Assembly: GCF_039545135.1 (NCBI RefSeq)
Contig: NZ_BAABRU010000010.1
Coordinates: 62,001-126,000, forward strand
Source: Herpetosiphon gulosus
GTDB taxonomy: Bacteria; Chloroflexota; Chloroflexia; Chloroflexales; Herpetosiphonaceae
Length of the DNA stretch: 64,000 bases
Direction: 5' to 3'
In this document: piece by piece, positions 15,776 to 24,866 of the stretch
Layout: each line of letters begins with the position of its first letter
How positions within the stretch are numbered: position 1 is the stretch's first letter
The notes under the pieces: generated by a model
The model's input: only the letters and a program-made list of their open reading frames with translations
What the model was told of the DNA's origin: nothing
Databases searched by the model: none
Made by a program: the position numbers and the translations under genes

Positions 15776-18247
15776 ATGTCAACGCGAAAATCTGCGCCAA
15801 AGCGCCAAAGTGGCAAAAAGCCAACCGCTGCAACCGCCCGCAAACGGGGCGCAGCCAAACAATCAATCGCCCCGCAAATCCAAATTCCCCAAAATCTTCA
15901 GCGTGAGATTTTTGCGGTTATTTTGGTATTTTTGGGCTTATTGACGTTGCTATTCAGCACATTTAGCGGCGATCAAGGGGTGATTGGCACGCAGTGGAAT
16001 ACTGCTGTGGCGCGGGCTTTTGGCACTGGCAAGGTGCTGGTTCCGGTGGCGCTGGGCATTCTGGGTGGCCTGATGATCTTCCAAGAGCGATTTAGCGATA
16101 GCCGTTTGAGCGGCGCGAATATTCTTGGCACGCTGATGGTGCTGCTTTCGCTGTTGATGCTGCTGGAATATCCAGGCTATGAAATTCATCGCGAACACCC
16201 TGAGTTTCACGTTGGCGCTGGCGGTGGGGTGGTCGGCCAAACCTTGCTGACGATTTTGATCAGCGGGATTGGCAAGGGTGGGGCATTGCTCTTTTCAGTC
16301 ACGATTGGGCTGATTGGGATTATGCTGACCTTTAATCTGACGCTACGCCAAATTATGGCCTCATTGTTCTATTACACTGGCGGTTTGCGTATTTTAGGTC
16401 GCCGCTTGTTGGGTGCTCCCGTTCGGCGTGAGCCAATGTTTGATGATTATCCTGAGGAGCATTTCAGGCCACTTGAATTACCCGCGCCGCAAGCCATGCC
16501 CAAGGTCAGCAACAAACGCCGTCAAGCGATTCTTGAAGATACAACCAACCAAGAAGTGGTGCTTACGCCAATTGCCGAGCGCCCGGCCCAAGCCAGTTTG
16601 TTCAATCGCGATCTGCCTGAGCCAAATCGGCCAGCCCGTCGCAAAGAAGTTGCGCCGCCACCAGTTACGCCAAATGCAGCTGGTAGTATGGCCCCAACCA
16701 AACGGCTCAAGCCCGCCGATGATCAAACCAAGTCTAATCAGCCAAAAGCCAATGCTGAAGATCCCAACTTTATCGAGCCAGATGAAGCGCTGACCCATCG
16801 CGCTTGGCCGTTGCCGACCCTCAACGCGCTCGATGAGTTTGTTGAAGGCCAAATTGGCGATGAAGAAAAACGCGAAAAAGCGCGGATTATCGAGGAAACC
16901 TTGGCCTCGTTTCGGGTTGAGGCGCGAGTGGTTGAGGCCAACACCGGGCCAGCAGTCACTCAATTTGCGCTCCAACCAGCGATTGGGGTCAAAATTAATA
17001 AAATCACCAGCCTCCAAAACGATTTGGCTTTGGCGCTTGCTGCGCCATCGTTGCGGATTGAAGCGCCAGTGCCAGGCCGCTCGGTGGTTGGCATCGAGAT
17101 CCCCAATTCGGCGATTGCCACCGTGGCTATGCGCGATGTGCTTGGTAGTGAAGAGTTTGATGCTAAACGCGGCAAGCTCAAAATTCCGCTAGGCAAAGAT
17201 GTTTCAGGTACGGTCGTGATTGCCGACCTGGCCAAAATGCCGCACTTGCTGGTGGCTGGCAGCACTGGCTCAGGTAAAAGTATTTGTATCAATTCAATCA
17301 TTATTTCGTTGTTGATGAAACACACGCCCAACGAGCTGAAATTCATCATGGTTGACCCCAAAATGGTCGAATTGATCGTTTACAACAATATTCCGCATTT
17401 GCTCACGCCAGTGGTAACCGAACTTGAACGGGTGGTTAGCTCACTCAAGTGGGCCGTGCGCGAGATGGAACGCCGCTACAAGGTCTTTGCTAAGGGCGGT
17501 TTTCGCAATCTCGAAAGCTATATGCAAGCCGCCCGCAAACGCCCTGACCTTGAGCCAATGCCCTATATCGTGGTGATCATCGACGAGTTGGCCGATTTGA
17601 TGATGCTTGCGCCGGATGAAGTTGAAACCTTGATTTGTCGTTTGGCTCAAATGGCTCGCGCCACCGGAATTCACTTAATTTTGGCGACCCAACGGCCATC
17701 GGTCGATGTCGTAACAGGCTTGATCAAGGCCAACTTCCCAACGCGGATCGCCTTCGCCGTGACTTCGCAAATCGACTCACGGGTTATTTTGGATACGCCT
17801 GGAGCCGAGCAATTGCTTGGCCGTGGCGATATGCTCTATCTGGCGGTCGATGCAGCTAAATCAATTCGGGTGCAAGGAACCTTTGTTTCCGATGGCGAAG
17901 TTGAAAAAGTTGTGCAATTCTGGCGCATGCAAATTCCACCAGAATTAGCCAAGCCCGATCCTGCCAACCCCCAAGCCAAGCCTGCGCCGAGCAGTCAAAC
18001 CAGCATGGGTGATGTGTTTTTGCAAGCCGACGAGCAAGATGAACTACTGCCCAAGGCGATTGAATTGGTGCGCCAACATCAACGAGCCTCAGCCTCAATG
18101 CTCCAACGCCGCTTGCGGATTGGCTATAGCAAAGCTGCCCAATTGATCGAACTGCTCGAACAACGCGGAATTGTTGGGCCAGCCGAGGGCAGTCGTTCGC
18201 GCGAGGTGCTCAATCCAGAACAGGGAGCGAAGGCTGGCGATGAATAA
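15776..18247 (+). CDS. ftsK: DNA translocase FtsK/SpoIIIE
   Basis: 823 residues from ATG 15776; an in-frame TTG at 15746 is a weaker choice. A basic N-terminus leads into about four membrane helices (residues 40-210), then a Pro/Lys/Glu-rich linker to about 360. The motor domain follows, with Walker A GSTGSGKS near residue 500, a Walker-B-like VVIIDELADLMM near 600, and the ATQRPSVDVVTGLIKANFPTR block. The C-terminal winged-helix gamma domain (QRRLRIGYSKAAQLIELLEQRGI) recognises the polar DNA guide sequences. It pumps chromosome ends through the closing septum. It is not in an operon with cell-division genes here. Confidence 0.97.
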   Translation: MSTRKSAPKRQSGKKPTAATARKRGAAKQSIAPQIQIPQNLQREIFAVILVFLGLLTLLFSTFSGDQGVIGTQWNTAVARAFGTGKVLVPVALGILGGLMIFQERFSDSRLSGANILGTLMVLLSLLMLLEYPGYEIHREHPEFHVGAGGGVVGQTLLTILISGIGKGGALLFSVTIGLIGIMLTFNLTLRQIMASLFYYTGGLRILGRRLLGAPVRREPMFDDYPEEHFRPLELPAPQAMPKVSNKRRQAILEDTTNQEVVLTPIAERPAQASLFNRDLPEPNRPARRKEVAPPPVTPNAAGSMAPTKRLKPADDQTKSNQPKANAEDPNFIEPDEALTHRAWPLPTLNALDEFVEGQIGDEEKREKARIIEETLASFRVEARVVEANTGPAVTQFALQPAIGVKINKITSLQNDLALALAAPSLRIEAPVPGRSVVGIEIPNSAIATVAMRDVLGSEEFDAKRGKLKIPLGKDVSGTVVIADLAKMPHLLVAGSTGSGKSICINSIIISLLMKHTPNELKFIMVDPKMVELIVYNNIPHLLTPVVTELERVVSSLKWAVREMERRYKVFAKGGFRNLESYMQAARKRPDLEPMPYIVVIIDELADLMMLAPDEVETLICRLAQMARATGIHLILATQRPSVDVVTGLIKANFPTRIAFAVTSQIDSRVILDTPGAEQLLGRGDMLYLAVDAAKSIRVQGTFVSDGEVEKVVQFWRMQIPPELAKPDPANPQAKPAPSSQTSMGDVFLQADEQDELLPKAIELVRQHQRASASMLQRRLRIGYSKAAQLIELLEQRGIVGPAEGSRSREVLNPEQGAKAGDE

Positions 18248-18402
18248 CGATGATATTTCTGCACCTGTAGCGTAGAGCCTGCTACCCAGCAGATCGCCGA
18301 AATCGTTTATTATGGGGAGCATAGGCTATGCGGTTCTTGGTTCGTAGCACTGATAGCGCCCAGATAGCCTATCGCCTATAGCCTTGTACAAGGAGAGCGC
18401 TT

Positions 18403-19587
18403 GTGAACAAGCAGACCATTCGTGATGTAGCATGGAGCGGAAAACGAGCTTTGGTTCGGGTGGATTTCAATGTGCCGCTTGATGAAGCCCGTAAAGTCAC
18501 TGATGACACCCGGATTCGGGCAGCGTTGCCTACGATCAACTATTTGCTCGAACAAGGTGCAAGTGTGATTTTGATGTCGCACTTGGGCCGCCCGAAGAAA
18601 AAAGTGGCCGAAGAATTCCGGCTCAAGCCAGTTGCCGATCATCTCCAATCACTGCTGGATGCCCCAGTCAACTATATTCAGACCACGACTGGCGCTGAGG
18701 CCGAAGCCGCTGCTCAAGCTTTGCAAGCAGGCCAAGTGCTGTTGTTGGAAAATACCCGCTTTGATCCCCGTGAAGAATCGAACGACCCTGCCATGGCCGA
18801 AGAATTGGCCAAACTTGGCGATATTTATGTGAATGATGCTTTTGGTGCGGCTCATCGTGCCCATGCCTCAACCGAAGGCCTCGCCAAATTCCTGCCAGCC
18901 GTGGCTGGTTTCTTGATGGAAGCCGAATTGGCGGCACTTGGCAAAGCCTTGGATGATCCTCAACGGCCTTTCGTTACGATCATTGGTGGCGCAAAAATCA
19001 GCGACAAAATCGGCGTAATCGAAAACTTGCTGGGCAAAGTCGATTCATTGCTGATCGGCGGCGGGATGGCTAATACCTTCTTGTTGGCCCAAAACAAGGC
19101 TGTTGGTGCTTCATTGGTCGAAGCCGATAGCGTGGCCGAAGCCGCTCGTTTGATCGACGAAGCCCAAGGTCGCGGCGTGAAGTTGTTGTTGCCCAGCGAT
19201 GTCGTGGTAGCCGATGCCTTCAGCGCCGAAGCTAACACCCAAGTGCTGAGCGTCGATGATGTGCCCGATGGCTGGCGGATTCTCGATATTGGGCCTGAAA
19301 CTCGCCAAACCTACTCGCAAGTGGTTAGCGAAGCTAAAACCGTGATTTGGAACGGCCCAATGGGCGTGTTTGAGCTAGAGCCATTTGCCGCTGGCACTCG
19401 CGCCGTTGCTCAGGCCTTGGCCGATAGCAGCGCCATCACAATCATTGGTGGTGGCGATTCAGTTGCTGCGATTGAGCAAATGGGCTTAGCCGAAAAGATG
19501 AGCCACATCTCAACTGGCGGTGGTGCTAGCCTCGAATTGCTCGAAGGCAAAGTGCTGCCAGGAATTGCCGCGCTCAACGATAAATAA
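18403..19587 (+). CDS. pgk: Phosphoglycerate kinase
   Basis: 394 residues from GTG 18403 behind AAGGAGAG. Family signatures in order: [25 protein letters not shown], the nucleotide-binding GGAKISDKI, and [10 protein letters not shown] near the C-terminus. It makes ATP and 3-phosphoglycerate from 1,3-bisphosphoglycerate. It stands alone between its leader (18248-18402) and a strong terminator. The leader holds an inverted repeat ATAGGCTAT (18324) / ATAGCCTAT (18364) that could fold before the ribosome site. Confidence 0.97.
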   Translation: MNKQTIRDVAWSGKRALVRVDFNVPLDEARKVTDDTRIRAALPTINYLLEQGASVILMSHLGRPKKKVAEEFRLKPVADHLQSLLDAPVNYIQTTTGAEAEAAAQALQAGQVLLLENTRFDPREESNDPAMAEELAKLGDIYVNDAFGAAHRAHASTEGLAKFLPAVAGFLMEAELAALGKALDDPQRPFVTIIGGAKISDKIGVIENLLGKVDSLLIGGGMANTFLLAQNKAVGASLVEADSVAEAARLIDEAQGRGVKLLLPSDVVVADAFSAEANTQVLSVDDVPDGWRILDIGPETRQTYSQVVSEAKTVIWNGPMGVFELEPFAAGTRAVAQALADSSAITIIGGGDSVAAIEQMGLAEKMSHISTGGGASLELLEGKVLPGIAALNDK

Positions 19588-19611
19588 TTAGTTCGTTTAC
19601 TCAAGCATTTA

Positions 19612-19647
19612 AGCCCCCACAGAATTAAGTTTTCTGTGGGGCTTTTT
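19612..19647 (+). terminator. Terminator of pgk
   Basis: AGCCCCCACAGAA pairs with TTCTGTGGGGCT (one C bulged), followed by TTTTTGTG, 24 bases after the pgk stop. Confidence 0.93.
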
Positions 19648-19831
19648 GTGCCCTGTTGGTTTTGTTAAATACCAAGTCAGTAAATATCTATTTAATAGAA
19701 AAAATTAAAACTCTAAATATTTGTTATGATAAATATACCTAAAATAACCTCAAAAATCATCTTGACTAATAGGAGAAATGCATGATAGCATGATTTGACT
19801 GTTGTTCAATAAGTACCAGATAGGAGCCGCT

Positions 19832-20188
19832 ATGTTAAGTATCTTCAAGCGCTGTGTTCAACTCTTTGTATCTATCTGCTTGGTGGTTACGTTAGGCGGT
19901 TGTGGTGGTCCATCGGAAGGTGTTGTAAAAGAATCACTTGCGGCTTTTTTTCAGTCTCCAGGTGCTGAAGATTTTATGGAGTTAGAAGATTTTACTTCAG
20001 AAGAGTGTGAACTGACCCAAAATGAAAAAAGTTCGAAAGGTTTAGAGGAACGTTGGGTAGTACGTTTTACGTTAGTGGCAGAATTTAATGGGAAAAGACA
20101 AGTTGATGACTCAATTAAAGGAGCAATTATGGAACGAACAAAAGAAGGTGATTGGTATATAAATCCTTTTAAGATATTTGGTTGTTAA
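19832..20188 (+). CDS. Small lipoprotein of unknown function
   Basis: 118 residues from ATG 19832, behind TAGGAG. It has a lipoprotein signal with lipobox LGGC at about residues 25-28, then an acidic, beta-rich domain ending in KIFGC. I do not recognise the family. It opens an AT-rich three-gene cassette (19832-20776) whose base use differs sharply from pgk and pgi on either side, suggesting recent acquisition. The next gene starts five bases after its stop, so all three are probably cotranscribed. The preceding 244 bases hold the pgk terminator and an AT-rich stretch with no clear gene. Confidence 0.8.
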   Translation: MLSIFKRCVQLFVSICLVVTLGGCGGPSEGVVKESLAAFFQSPGAEDFMELEDFTSEECELTQNEKSSKGLEERWVVRFTLVAEFNGKRQVDDSIKGAIMERTKEGDWYINPFKIFGC

Positions 20189-20192
20189 TATC

Positions 20193-20543
20193 ATGAATAA
20201 TAATGAAGTCAAGTTTGAAAATACTACTGTTGGTAGAGATGTAAATATAAAACAAGAGTATAACAAAAGTACTTGGATTACAAGATTAATTAATGACTAT
20301 TTGAGTATTGGTATATTGTTTTGGATTACTTGTGCAATAATAGGAGTAGGAATTGGATTTTATATAATATCTCCGGCTGTGGATAAATATATTATTGCCT
20401 ATCAGTTCCATAGTCCTGGAATGATTCGAACAAGTATGCTTTCAAGCGCAGGTATATTAGGCTCTATAGCAGGATTTATAGTGACAGCACTATTACTAAG
20501 GATCATTAAATATTATACAAACTATGATAGGAGTCAATCATGA
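20193..20543 (+). CDS. Small two-helix membrane protein with an N-terminal 'VGRDVN' motif
   Basis: 116 residues from ATG 20193; an upstream TTG at 20178 overlaps the previous gene and is less likely. The first 25 residues (NNNEVKFENTTVGRDVNIKQ) form a short strand-turn pattern of the kind seen at the ends of some bacterial signalling and conflict proteins. Two membrane helices follow (about 38-60 and 86-108). It is strongly AT-rich. The last four bases overlap the next start (ATGA). Function unknown. Confidence 0.72.
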   Translation: MNNNEVKFENTTVGRDVNIKQEYNKSTWITRLINDYLSIGILFWITCAIIGVGIGFYIISPAVDKYIIAYQFHSPGMIRTSMLSSAGILGSIAGFIVTALLLRIIKYYTNYDRSQS

Positions 20544-20776
20544 ACAAGCAAACCATCAGCGACTCTGAGATTGGTGGATCGGTAACTACAAAATCTACTG
20601 GTTCTAATAGTGAACAAACTATTATTAGAACAAAAATTAAAAAAGATCTCAATCAAGAAATTAATGAGCCACAAAATATGCGAATAGGCAATATGTCTGC
20701 AAAAGGTAATATTGCTATCATATGTTTAGCAATCGTTATCATTATATTTGTTGCCTACCAAATAATTGGCTTATAA
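20540..20776 (+). CDS. Small single-helix membrane protein with a related N-terminal motif
   Basis: 78 residues. The N-terminus MNKQTISDSEIGGSVTTKSTG parallels the motif of the gene before (IGGSV against VGRDV), then a polar stretch of about 30 residues, then one C-terminal membrane helix (about 55-76, AIICLAIVIIIFVAYQIIGL). It overlaps the previous gene by four bases, so the two proteins are probably made in balance and may interact. Not a family I can name. Confidence 0.7.
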   Translation: MNKQTISDSEIGGSVTTKSTGSNSEQTIIRTKIKKDLNQEINEPQNMRIGNMSAKGNIAIICLAIVIIIFVAYQIIGL

Positions 20777-20805
20777 TTAATGATCCTGCCGCAATCATTA
20801 AACAA

Positions 20806-20836
20806 AGACCTGCCATGCAATTAACATGGCAGGTCT
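20806..20836. terminator. Terminator between the small-protein cassette and pgi
   Basis: A perfect 12-bp stem AGACCTGCCATG/CATGGCAGGTCT with a seven-base loop lies between two convergent genes. The minus side is followed by TTGTTTAAT, so it mainly serves pgi and may work in both directions. Confidence 0.8.
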
Positions 20837-20848
20837 GATCGATCAATT

Positions 20849-22243
20849 TTAGATGATAAATTCGCTGCGGCTGCGACCACGAGCTTGTTCAATTTCGTGG
20901 CGGCGAGCATCGTAGCCTTCGCGGCCCATCAAGGCGTAGGTGGCGATTTTGCCAGCCTCAACCCCTGGTTGATCAAAGGCGTTGATGTTGTACAACTCGC
21001 CAGCAAAAGCGGTTTGCATTTCGAGCATGTAGTAGAACTGACCAAGCGTATAGGCATTGACTGCTGGGAAATAGTGAGCCATGCTCGGGCGGCCAGCTTC
21101 GGCAATTGCCAACTGGGTTGCTTCGCCTTCGGCCTTGAGCAATTGGCTAAAGCTCTTGCCATCGAGATACGAAAGTTCGTTGATATCGGGGTAGGCATTA
21201 CTCAACGGTGCTTCCAGTTGGAACTGCTCGACAAACAAGAAGTGCATTAATTTATCGAATGGCCCTTCGGCATACAATTGCACTTGCGAGTGTTGGTCGG
21301 TTGCGCCCAACGATTTGATTGGTGTAGGCCCAACATTGACCACATTTCCAGCCCGATCAACTCGCTTGCCCAAACTTTCAGCCCACAATTGGCGGAACCA
21401 ATCGGCTACATCGCGCAAACGCTGAGCATAGGGCATCATCACAACCATATTCTTGCCCTTTTTATCAAGCAAAAATTGGATTAATGCACACATTGCGGCG
21501 GGGTTTTTGCGTGGGTCACGCTCTTGGCTGCGTTTGTCGGCGTAGGCTGCGCCAGCCAACATTTCATTAATATCAATCCCCGTAACTGCTGCTGGGAACA
21601 ACCCAACAGCACACAGCTCCGAGAAACGCCCGCCAACGCTGGCTGGCAATGGCAAGGTTGGATAGCCTTCACGATCGGCGATTTGGCGCAAAGCTCCCTT
21701 TTTGGGATCAGTCGTCAACACCAAGTGATCAATCAATTTATCCTTGCCGAGGCGTTTGGCCAAGGCTTCGCGGAAGTAGATGAAAGATGCCATGGTTTCG
21801 GCAGTTGTACCCGATTTGGTAATCACGTTGAACACCGTGCGCTCAAGATCAAGTACATCGAGCAAGCCAGCATTTAACTCGGGGTCAACATTATCAGGCA
21901 CAAACAAAGTGGGACCACGGCGCAATTCACGTGGCAAATTATTATAAAATGGGTGCTGGAGAGCCGTTTGGGTTGCAATTGGGCCAAGCGCTGAGCCACC
22001 AATGCCCAAAACTACCAAAGTATCGGCGCGAGCACGCACAGCTTGGGCTTGAGCAATAATTTCGCTGGTATCTTGGTAGGGCAAATCCATCCAGCCGAGA
22101 TCGGCGCGTTGAGCATAAACAGCCTCAATCGCGGCGGCGGCATGGGGCAATGCTGCCTCAATTTCAGCCTCAGTTAATCCATGTTCACCAATCACATCGG
22201 CCATCACATTGTTGTAATCAAAGCGAATAGCTTGAGTACTCAT
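20849..22243 (-). CDS. pgi: Glucose-6-phosphate isomerase
   Basis: 464 residues from ATG 22243 behind AAGGAG; the frame runs 45 codons further upstream without conserved sequence. Signatures: LGIGGSALGP, VITKSGTTAETM and the active-site SVGGRFSELCAVGLFPAA. It interconverts glucose 6-phosphate and fructose 6-phosphate. It is transcribed toward the AT-rich cassette, and lies 1.3 kb from pgk on the opposite strand. Confidence 0.96.
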   Translation of the reverse strand: MSTQAIRFDYNNVMADVIGEHGLTEAEIEAALPHAAAAIEAVYAQRADLGWMDLPYQDTSEIIAQAQAVRARADTLVVLGIGGSALGPIATQTALQHPFYNNLPRELRRGPTLFVPDNVDPELNAGLLDVLDLERTVFNVITKSGTTAETMASFIYFREALAKRLGKDKLIDHLVLTTDPKKGALRQIADREGYPTLPLPASVGGRFSELCAVGLFPAAVTGIDINEMLAGAAYADKRSQERDPRKNPAAMCALIQFLLDKKGKNMVVMMPYAQRLRDVADWFRQLWAESLGKRVDRAGNVVNVGPTPIKSLGATDQHSQVQLYAEGPFDKLMHFLFVEQFQLEAPLSNAYPDINELSYLDGKSFSQLLKAEGEATQLAIAEAGRPSMAHYFPAVNAYTLGQFYYMLEMQTAFAGELYNINAFDQPGVEAGKIATYALMGREGYDARRHEIEQARGRSRSEFII

Positions 22244-22346
22244 GACACTCCTTATTGTTTGCGAAATTGGGTCTTTGTCGTAGGCTGCGGCGGTGCAGTT
22301 GCAAGGCTTCGTTGCCCAGCGGCCAACTTTGCCCATCGTACCACAC

Positions 22347-22655
22347 TCAACGGGTGCTGGTGGTAGTATTCTCTTCACCAGCTACAAGCGTGCCACCATT
22401 AATCTCACAATTGAGCAATTGGCGTTTAGCGCTAAACACCGCCTCAAATTCGATTCGACTGTAGCAGCGATCATCAACCAAGGTTTTGCGCACGAACAAA
22501 TTCTCATCGTCGTCGCGCTGTGAAAGATCGTTGCGGCTATCGATCCGCACCCGGATTACGCTGCCACAACGTTTGCAACGCACCTGAAAATAAATTCCCG
22601 CATCGCTGGCAGGTTGGCTGCTGCCGCCACCAAAAAGCTTACGAAAAAAACTCAT
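22347..22655 (-). CDS. Small zinc-ribbon-like protein
   Basis: 102 residues from ATG 22655, behind GGGAG; the frame to 22685 lacks a start signal. The N-terminus MSFFRKLFGGG is nearly the same as that of the PP2C protein at 1705 (MGFFRKLFGR) although the two are otherwise unrelated. A CxxC (RCKRCG) near residue 28 and a later Cys suggest a partial zinc site. I do not know its function; it is probably membrane-associated through the N-terminal stretch. It lies between pgi and the ABC1 kinase on the same strand. Confidence 0.75.
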   Translation of the reverse strand: MSFFRKLFGGGSSQPASDAGIYFQVRCKRCGSVIRVRIDSRNDLSQRDDDENLFVRKTLVDDRCYSRIEFEAVFSAKRQLLNCEINGGTLVAGEENTTTSTR

Positions 22656-22670
22656 GAGTACTCCCTGAGA

Positions 22671-22849
22671 GAAGGCAAAAGTCAAAAATCAAAAGTCAAA
22701 AGCCCATAACCTCATCGTAACAATCTGTGCTAATCTGTGGCTACAACAAAGATCATTCGTGCAATTCGTGGCTACAACAGCCTTCGTATTCTTCGCATTC
22801 TTCGCGATTTCAATCCTTCGTGCTCTTCGTGCCCTTCGTGGATCAAATA
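22671..22849. repeat. Mosaic intergenic repeat
   Basis: Built from short modules: 'AAAAGTCAAAAATCAAAAGTC' (22680-22700), 'ATTCGTGCAATTCGTGGCTACAA' (22754 on), then repeated TTCG-containing units ending in CCCTTCGTGGATCAAA. The last unit runs into the stop codon of the ABC1 kinase gene. Similar modules occur at 12653, 14267, 24736, 61640 and 63318. Confidence 0.8.
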
Positions 22850-24531
22850 TCTTTAAAGCGTGGCAACAAGGCCCAAACCAACAAACCACCAGCCAGCCAC
22901 CACATCCAAGGGTTGTCAATCTGCATAGTTTGCAAAATACTCGCGCTGATCATCAGGGCACTGGCGGCAATGCCTGCGGTGAGCCGGCTAAATGCTCGTT
23001 CGATCCGTTTGGTGGTACGCTCTAGTTTCACAATTTCGGTGCGCACTTGCAAATCGCCTTGGGCAGCTTTGGCATAAAATTGTTTGGCATGGCGCGGAAT
23101 TTGGCTGAGATCAGTGATTAATTCGCGGCCTTCGTTAATCACCCGCTCACGCAGATCGCGGCCACTGGTTTGCTCACGAATAAAACGCAAGGCAAAAGGC
23201 TTGGTCACGCTGAAAATATCAAAATCTGGCGCTAAACCAGCCGCTACGCCACCAATAATTCCTACCGTGCGCCCCAAAAATAGCAATGATTGGGGCAACT
23301 GAAACGGCAAATCATACAGCAATTCGCTCAATCCGCCGACAAAACCTTCAACATCAATTTGCTGGAGTTCGCGAATCGTGCGGCCATAGGTGTAGGAAAA
23401 CCAAATTTCTAAGGCTTGGCGCAATTGCTGATCGTTGGCGTTGGGCATGACCACGCCAATCGAGCGTGCGCCGTCGATCATGCGCTGTGGTTCGCGCATC
23501 ACCACGCCAGCCGCAATCGTCGCGAGGCCATCCATCACACTTTGGGGAATCGAATCGACCATGCCAAAATCGAGGAAGGTGATTACAAAGGGCTGTTTGC
23601 CATTTGCCAAACGTTCGCCAACAGGTCGTACAAATAAATTGCCTGGGTGCGGGTCGGCATGAAAAAAACCATCGGTAAAGCATTGTTGCAAATAGGCCAA
23701 ATACAGCTTTTCGGCCAAATCCAGCCGATCAATTCCGGCGGCATCGAGCGCAGCATATTCGGAAATTTTAATGCCCTCGATCCGCTCCATCACCAAAATG
23801 CGCTCAGTTGAATAATCACGCTGAATTTTCGGGACATAAATGTGATCGTTGCCAGCAAAATTACGCTGAAAGCGCTCGGCGTGATCGGCTTCGCTCAGGT
23901 AATCGAGTTCGCGCAAAGTGATCCGCGAAAATTCTTCGATCAGTGCAGGTAAATCGGTGCGGCGGCGAATCGGGCCATAATATTGCATCCAACTAGCAAC
24001 CCAACGCAGCGCAGCAATATCAATTTCGACGAATTGCTCAATTTGTGGGCGTTGAATTTTGATGGCAATTGGTTGATCGCCGTGGAGCGTGGCAAAATGC
24101 ACTTGGCCAAACGACGCAGCAGCGATTGGCTCGCGCTCGAACGTGCTAAAAATCTGGTTGAGTGGTTGGCTTAATTCATGTTCGATCGTGGCTTGGATCA
24201 AGCGAAATGGTACGGGCGAAACTTCATCTTGCAAGCCGATCAAATCTTCAACCACGGCTGGCGGCAGAACATCAACCCGCGTTGAAGCAAATTGCCCAAG
24301 CTTGATCATTACGCCGCCGAGATCGATCGCCAAATCGCGAAAACGCCGCGAAAACCGCCGATAGCGCTCGATCCGCGTGCGATCCGCGTACCAGCGAAAC
24401 CAAAACTGTCGTCCAAGCAACAGATCCCAGACGATAATATGGGCGACTAAGCGCACAAAAAACCACGCGACGCGGAAGAAACGGCGGCGGCGTGGAACAT
24501 TCGGCAACGACACCAACTCAGTTTTACTCAT
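22843..24531 (-). CDS. ABC1/UbiB-family atypical kinase
   Basis: 562 residues. An N-terminal region with the KxGQ-type motif (VMIKLGQFASTR, about 100) is followed by an Ala-rich nucleotide loop AAASFGQVHFA, IAIKIQRP, then FHADPHPGNLF and FLDFGMVD (metal-binding Asp). Two membrane helices close the C-terminus (about 515-555). UbiB-like proteins support ubiquinone or other isoprenoid lipid metabolism through an ATPase activity. No quinone genes are adjacent. The start ATG lies only seven bases after a TATAAT and has no ribosome site, so the mRNA may be leaderless. Confidence 0.94.
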   Translation of the reverse strand: MSKTELVSLPNVPRRRRFFRVAWFFVRLVAHIIVWDLLLGRQFWFRWYADRTRIERYRRFSRRFRDLAIDLGGVMIKLGQFASTRVDVLPPAVVEDLIGLQDEVSPVPFRLIQATIEHELSQPLNQIFSTFEREPIAAASFGQVHFATLHGDQPIAIKIQRPQIEQFVEIDIAALRWVASWMQYYGPIRRRTDLPALIEEFSRITLRELDYLSEADHAERFQRNFAGNDHIYVPKIQRDYSTERILVMERIEGIKISEYAALDAAGIDRLDLAEKLYLAYLQQCFTDGFFHADPHPGNLFVRPVGERLANGKQPFVITFLDFGMVDSIPQSVMDGLATIAAGVVMREPQRMIDGARSIGVVMPNANDQQLRQALEIWFSYTYGRTIRELQQIDVEGFVGGLSELLYDLPFQLPQSLLFLGRTVGIIGGVAAGLAPDFDIFSVTKPFALRFIREQTSGRDLRERVINEGRELITDLSQIPRHAKQFYAKAAQGDLQVRTEIVKLERTTKRIERAFSRLTAGIAASALMISASILQTMQIDNPWMWWLAGGLLVWALLPRFKDI

Positions 24532-24538
24532 ACTCGGT

Positions 24539-24544
24539 ATTATA
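24539..24544 (-). promoter_or_regulatory. -10 box of the ABC1 kinase gene
   Basis: Minus-strand TATAAT, with seven bases between it and the ATG, places transcription start at or next to the A of the start codon. Confidence 0.6.
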
Positions 24545-24565
24545 GCAGGCCAGCGCGGCCAGCGT

Positions 24566-24767
24566 TAGGGATTAGAGTTCAGGAGTCAGGGGCTAGGGTT
24601 CAGGAGTCAGGGCGTTTAACGCAGAGGCGCAGAGATGATGTAGGGGTCAGGGGCTAACGATCAGGAGTGAGGATTGCTGATTGGGCGAGCTAATGCAAAC
24701 CTGACCCCTCGTCCCTGACTCCTGACCCCTCACCCCTTCGCGCTCTTCGTGCTCTTCGTGGATCAAT
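24566..24767. repeat. Mosaic intergenic repeat with internal inverted arms
   Basis: Repeats of 'AGGAGTCAGGGGCTAGGGTTC' type (24580-24612), 'TTTAACGCAGAGGCGCAGAG' (24615-24634) and, near the right side, inverted copies: AGGGGTCAGG (24642-24651) pairs perfectly with CCTGACCCCT (24721-24730). It ends with CTTCGTGCTCTTCGTGGATCAA. It fills most of the 335-base gap 24532-24866; no gene is visible in it. Confidence 0.82.
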
Positions 24768-24866
24768 GATGCAGTTTGATGCTACACTGAGTGCTGGCAA
24801 TTAATCTGCTCAATCAGCGTCAAAACCATAGAGAACTGTAAATTATCAATTGAAAGGGTTGTTCCA

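Noticed and set aside
19771-19798. Tiny leader peptide (ATG 19778 or 19782) before the small lipoprotein gene
   Set aside because: AGGAG is present, but the frames code only six and three residues, and nothing shows them to be attenuator peptides.
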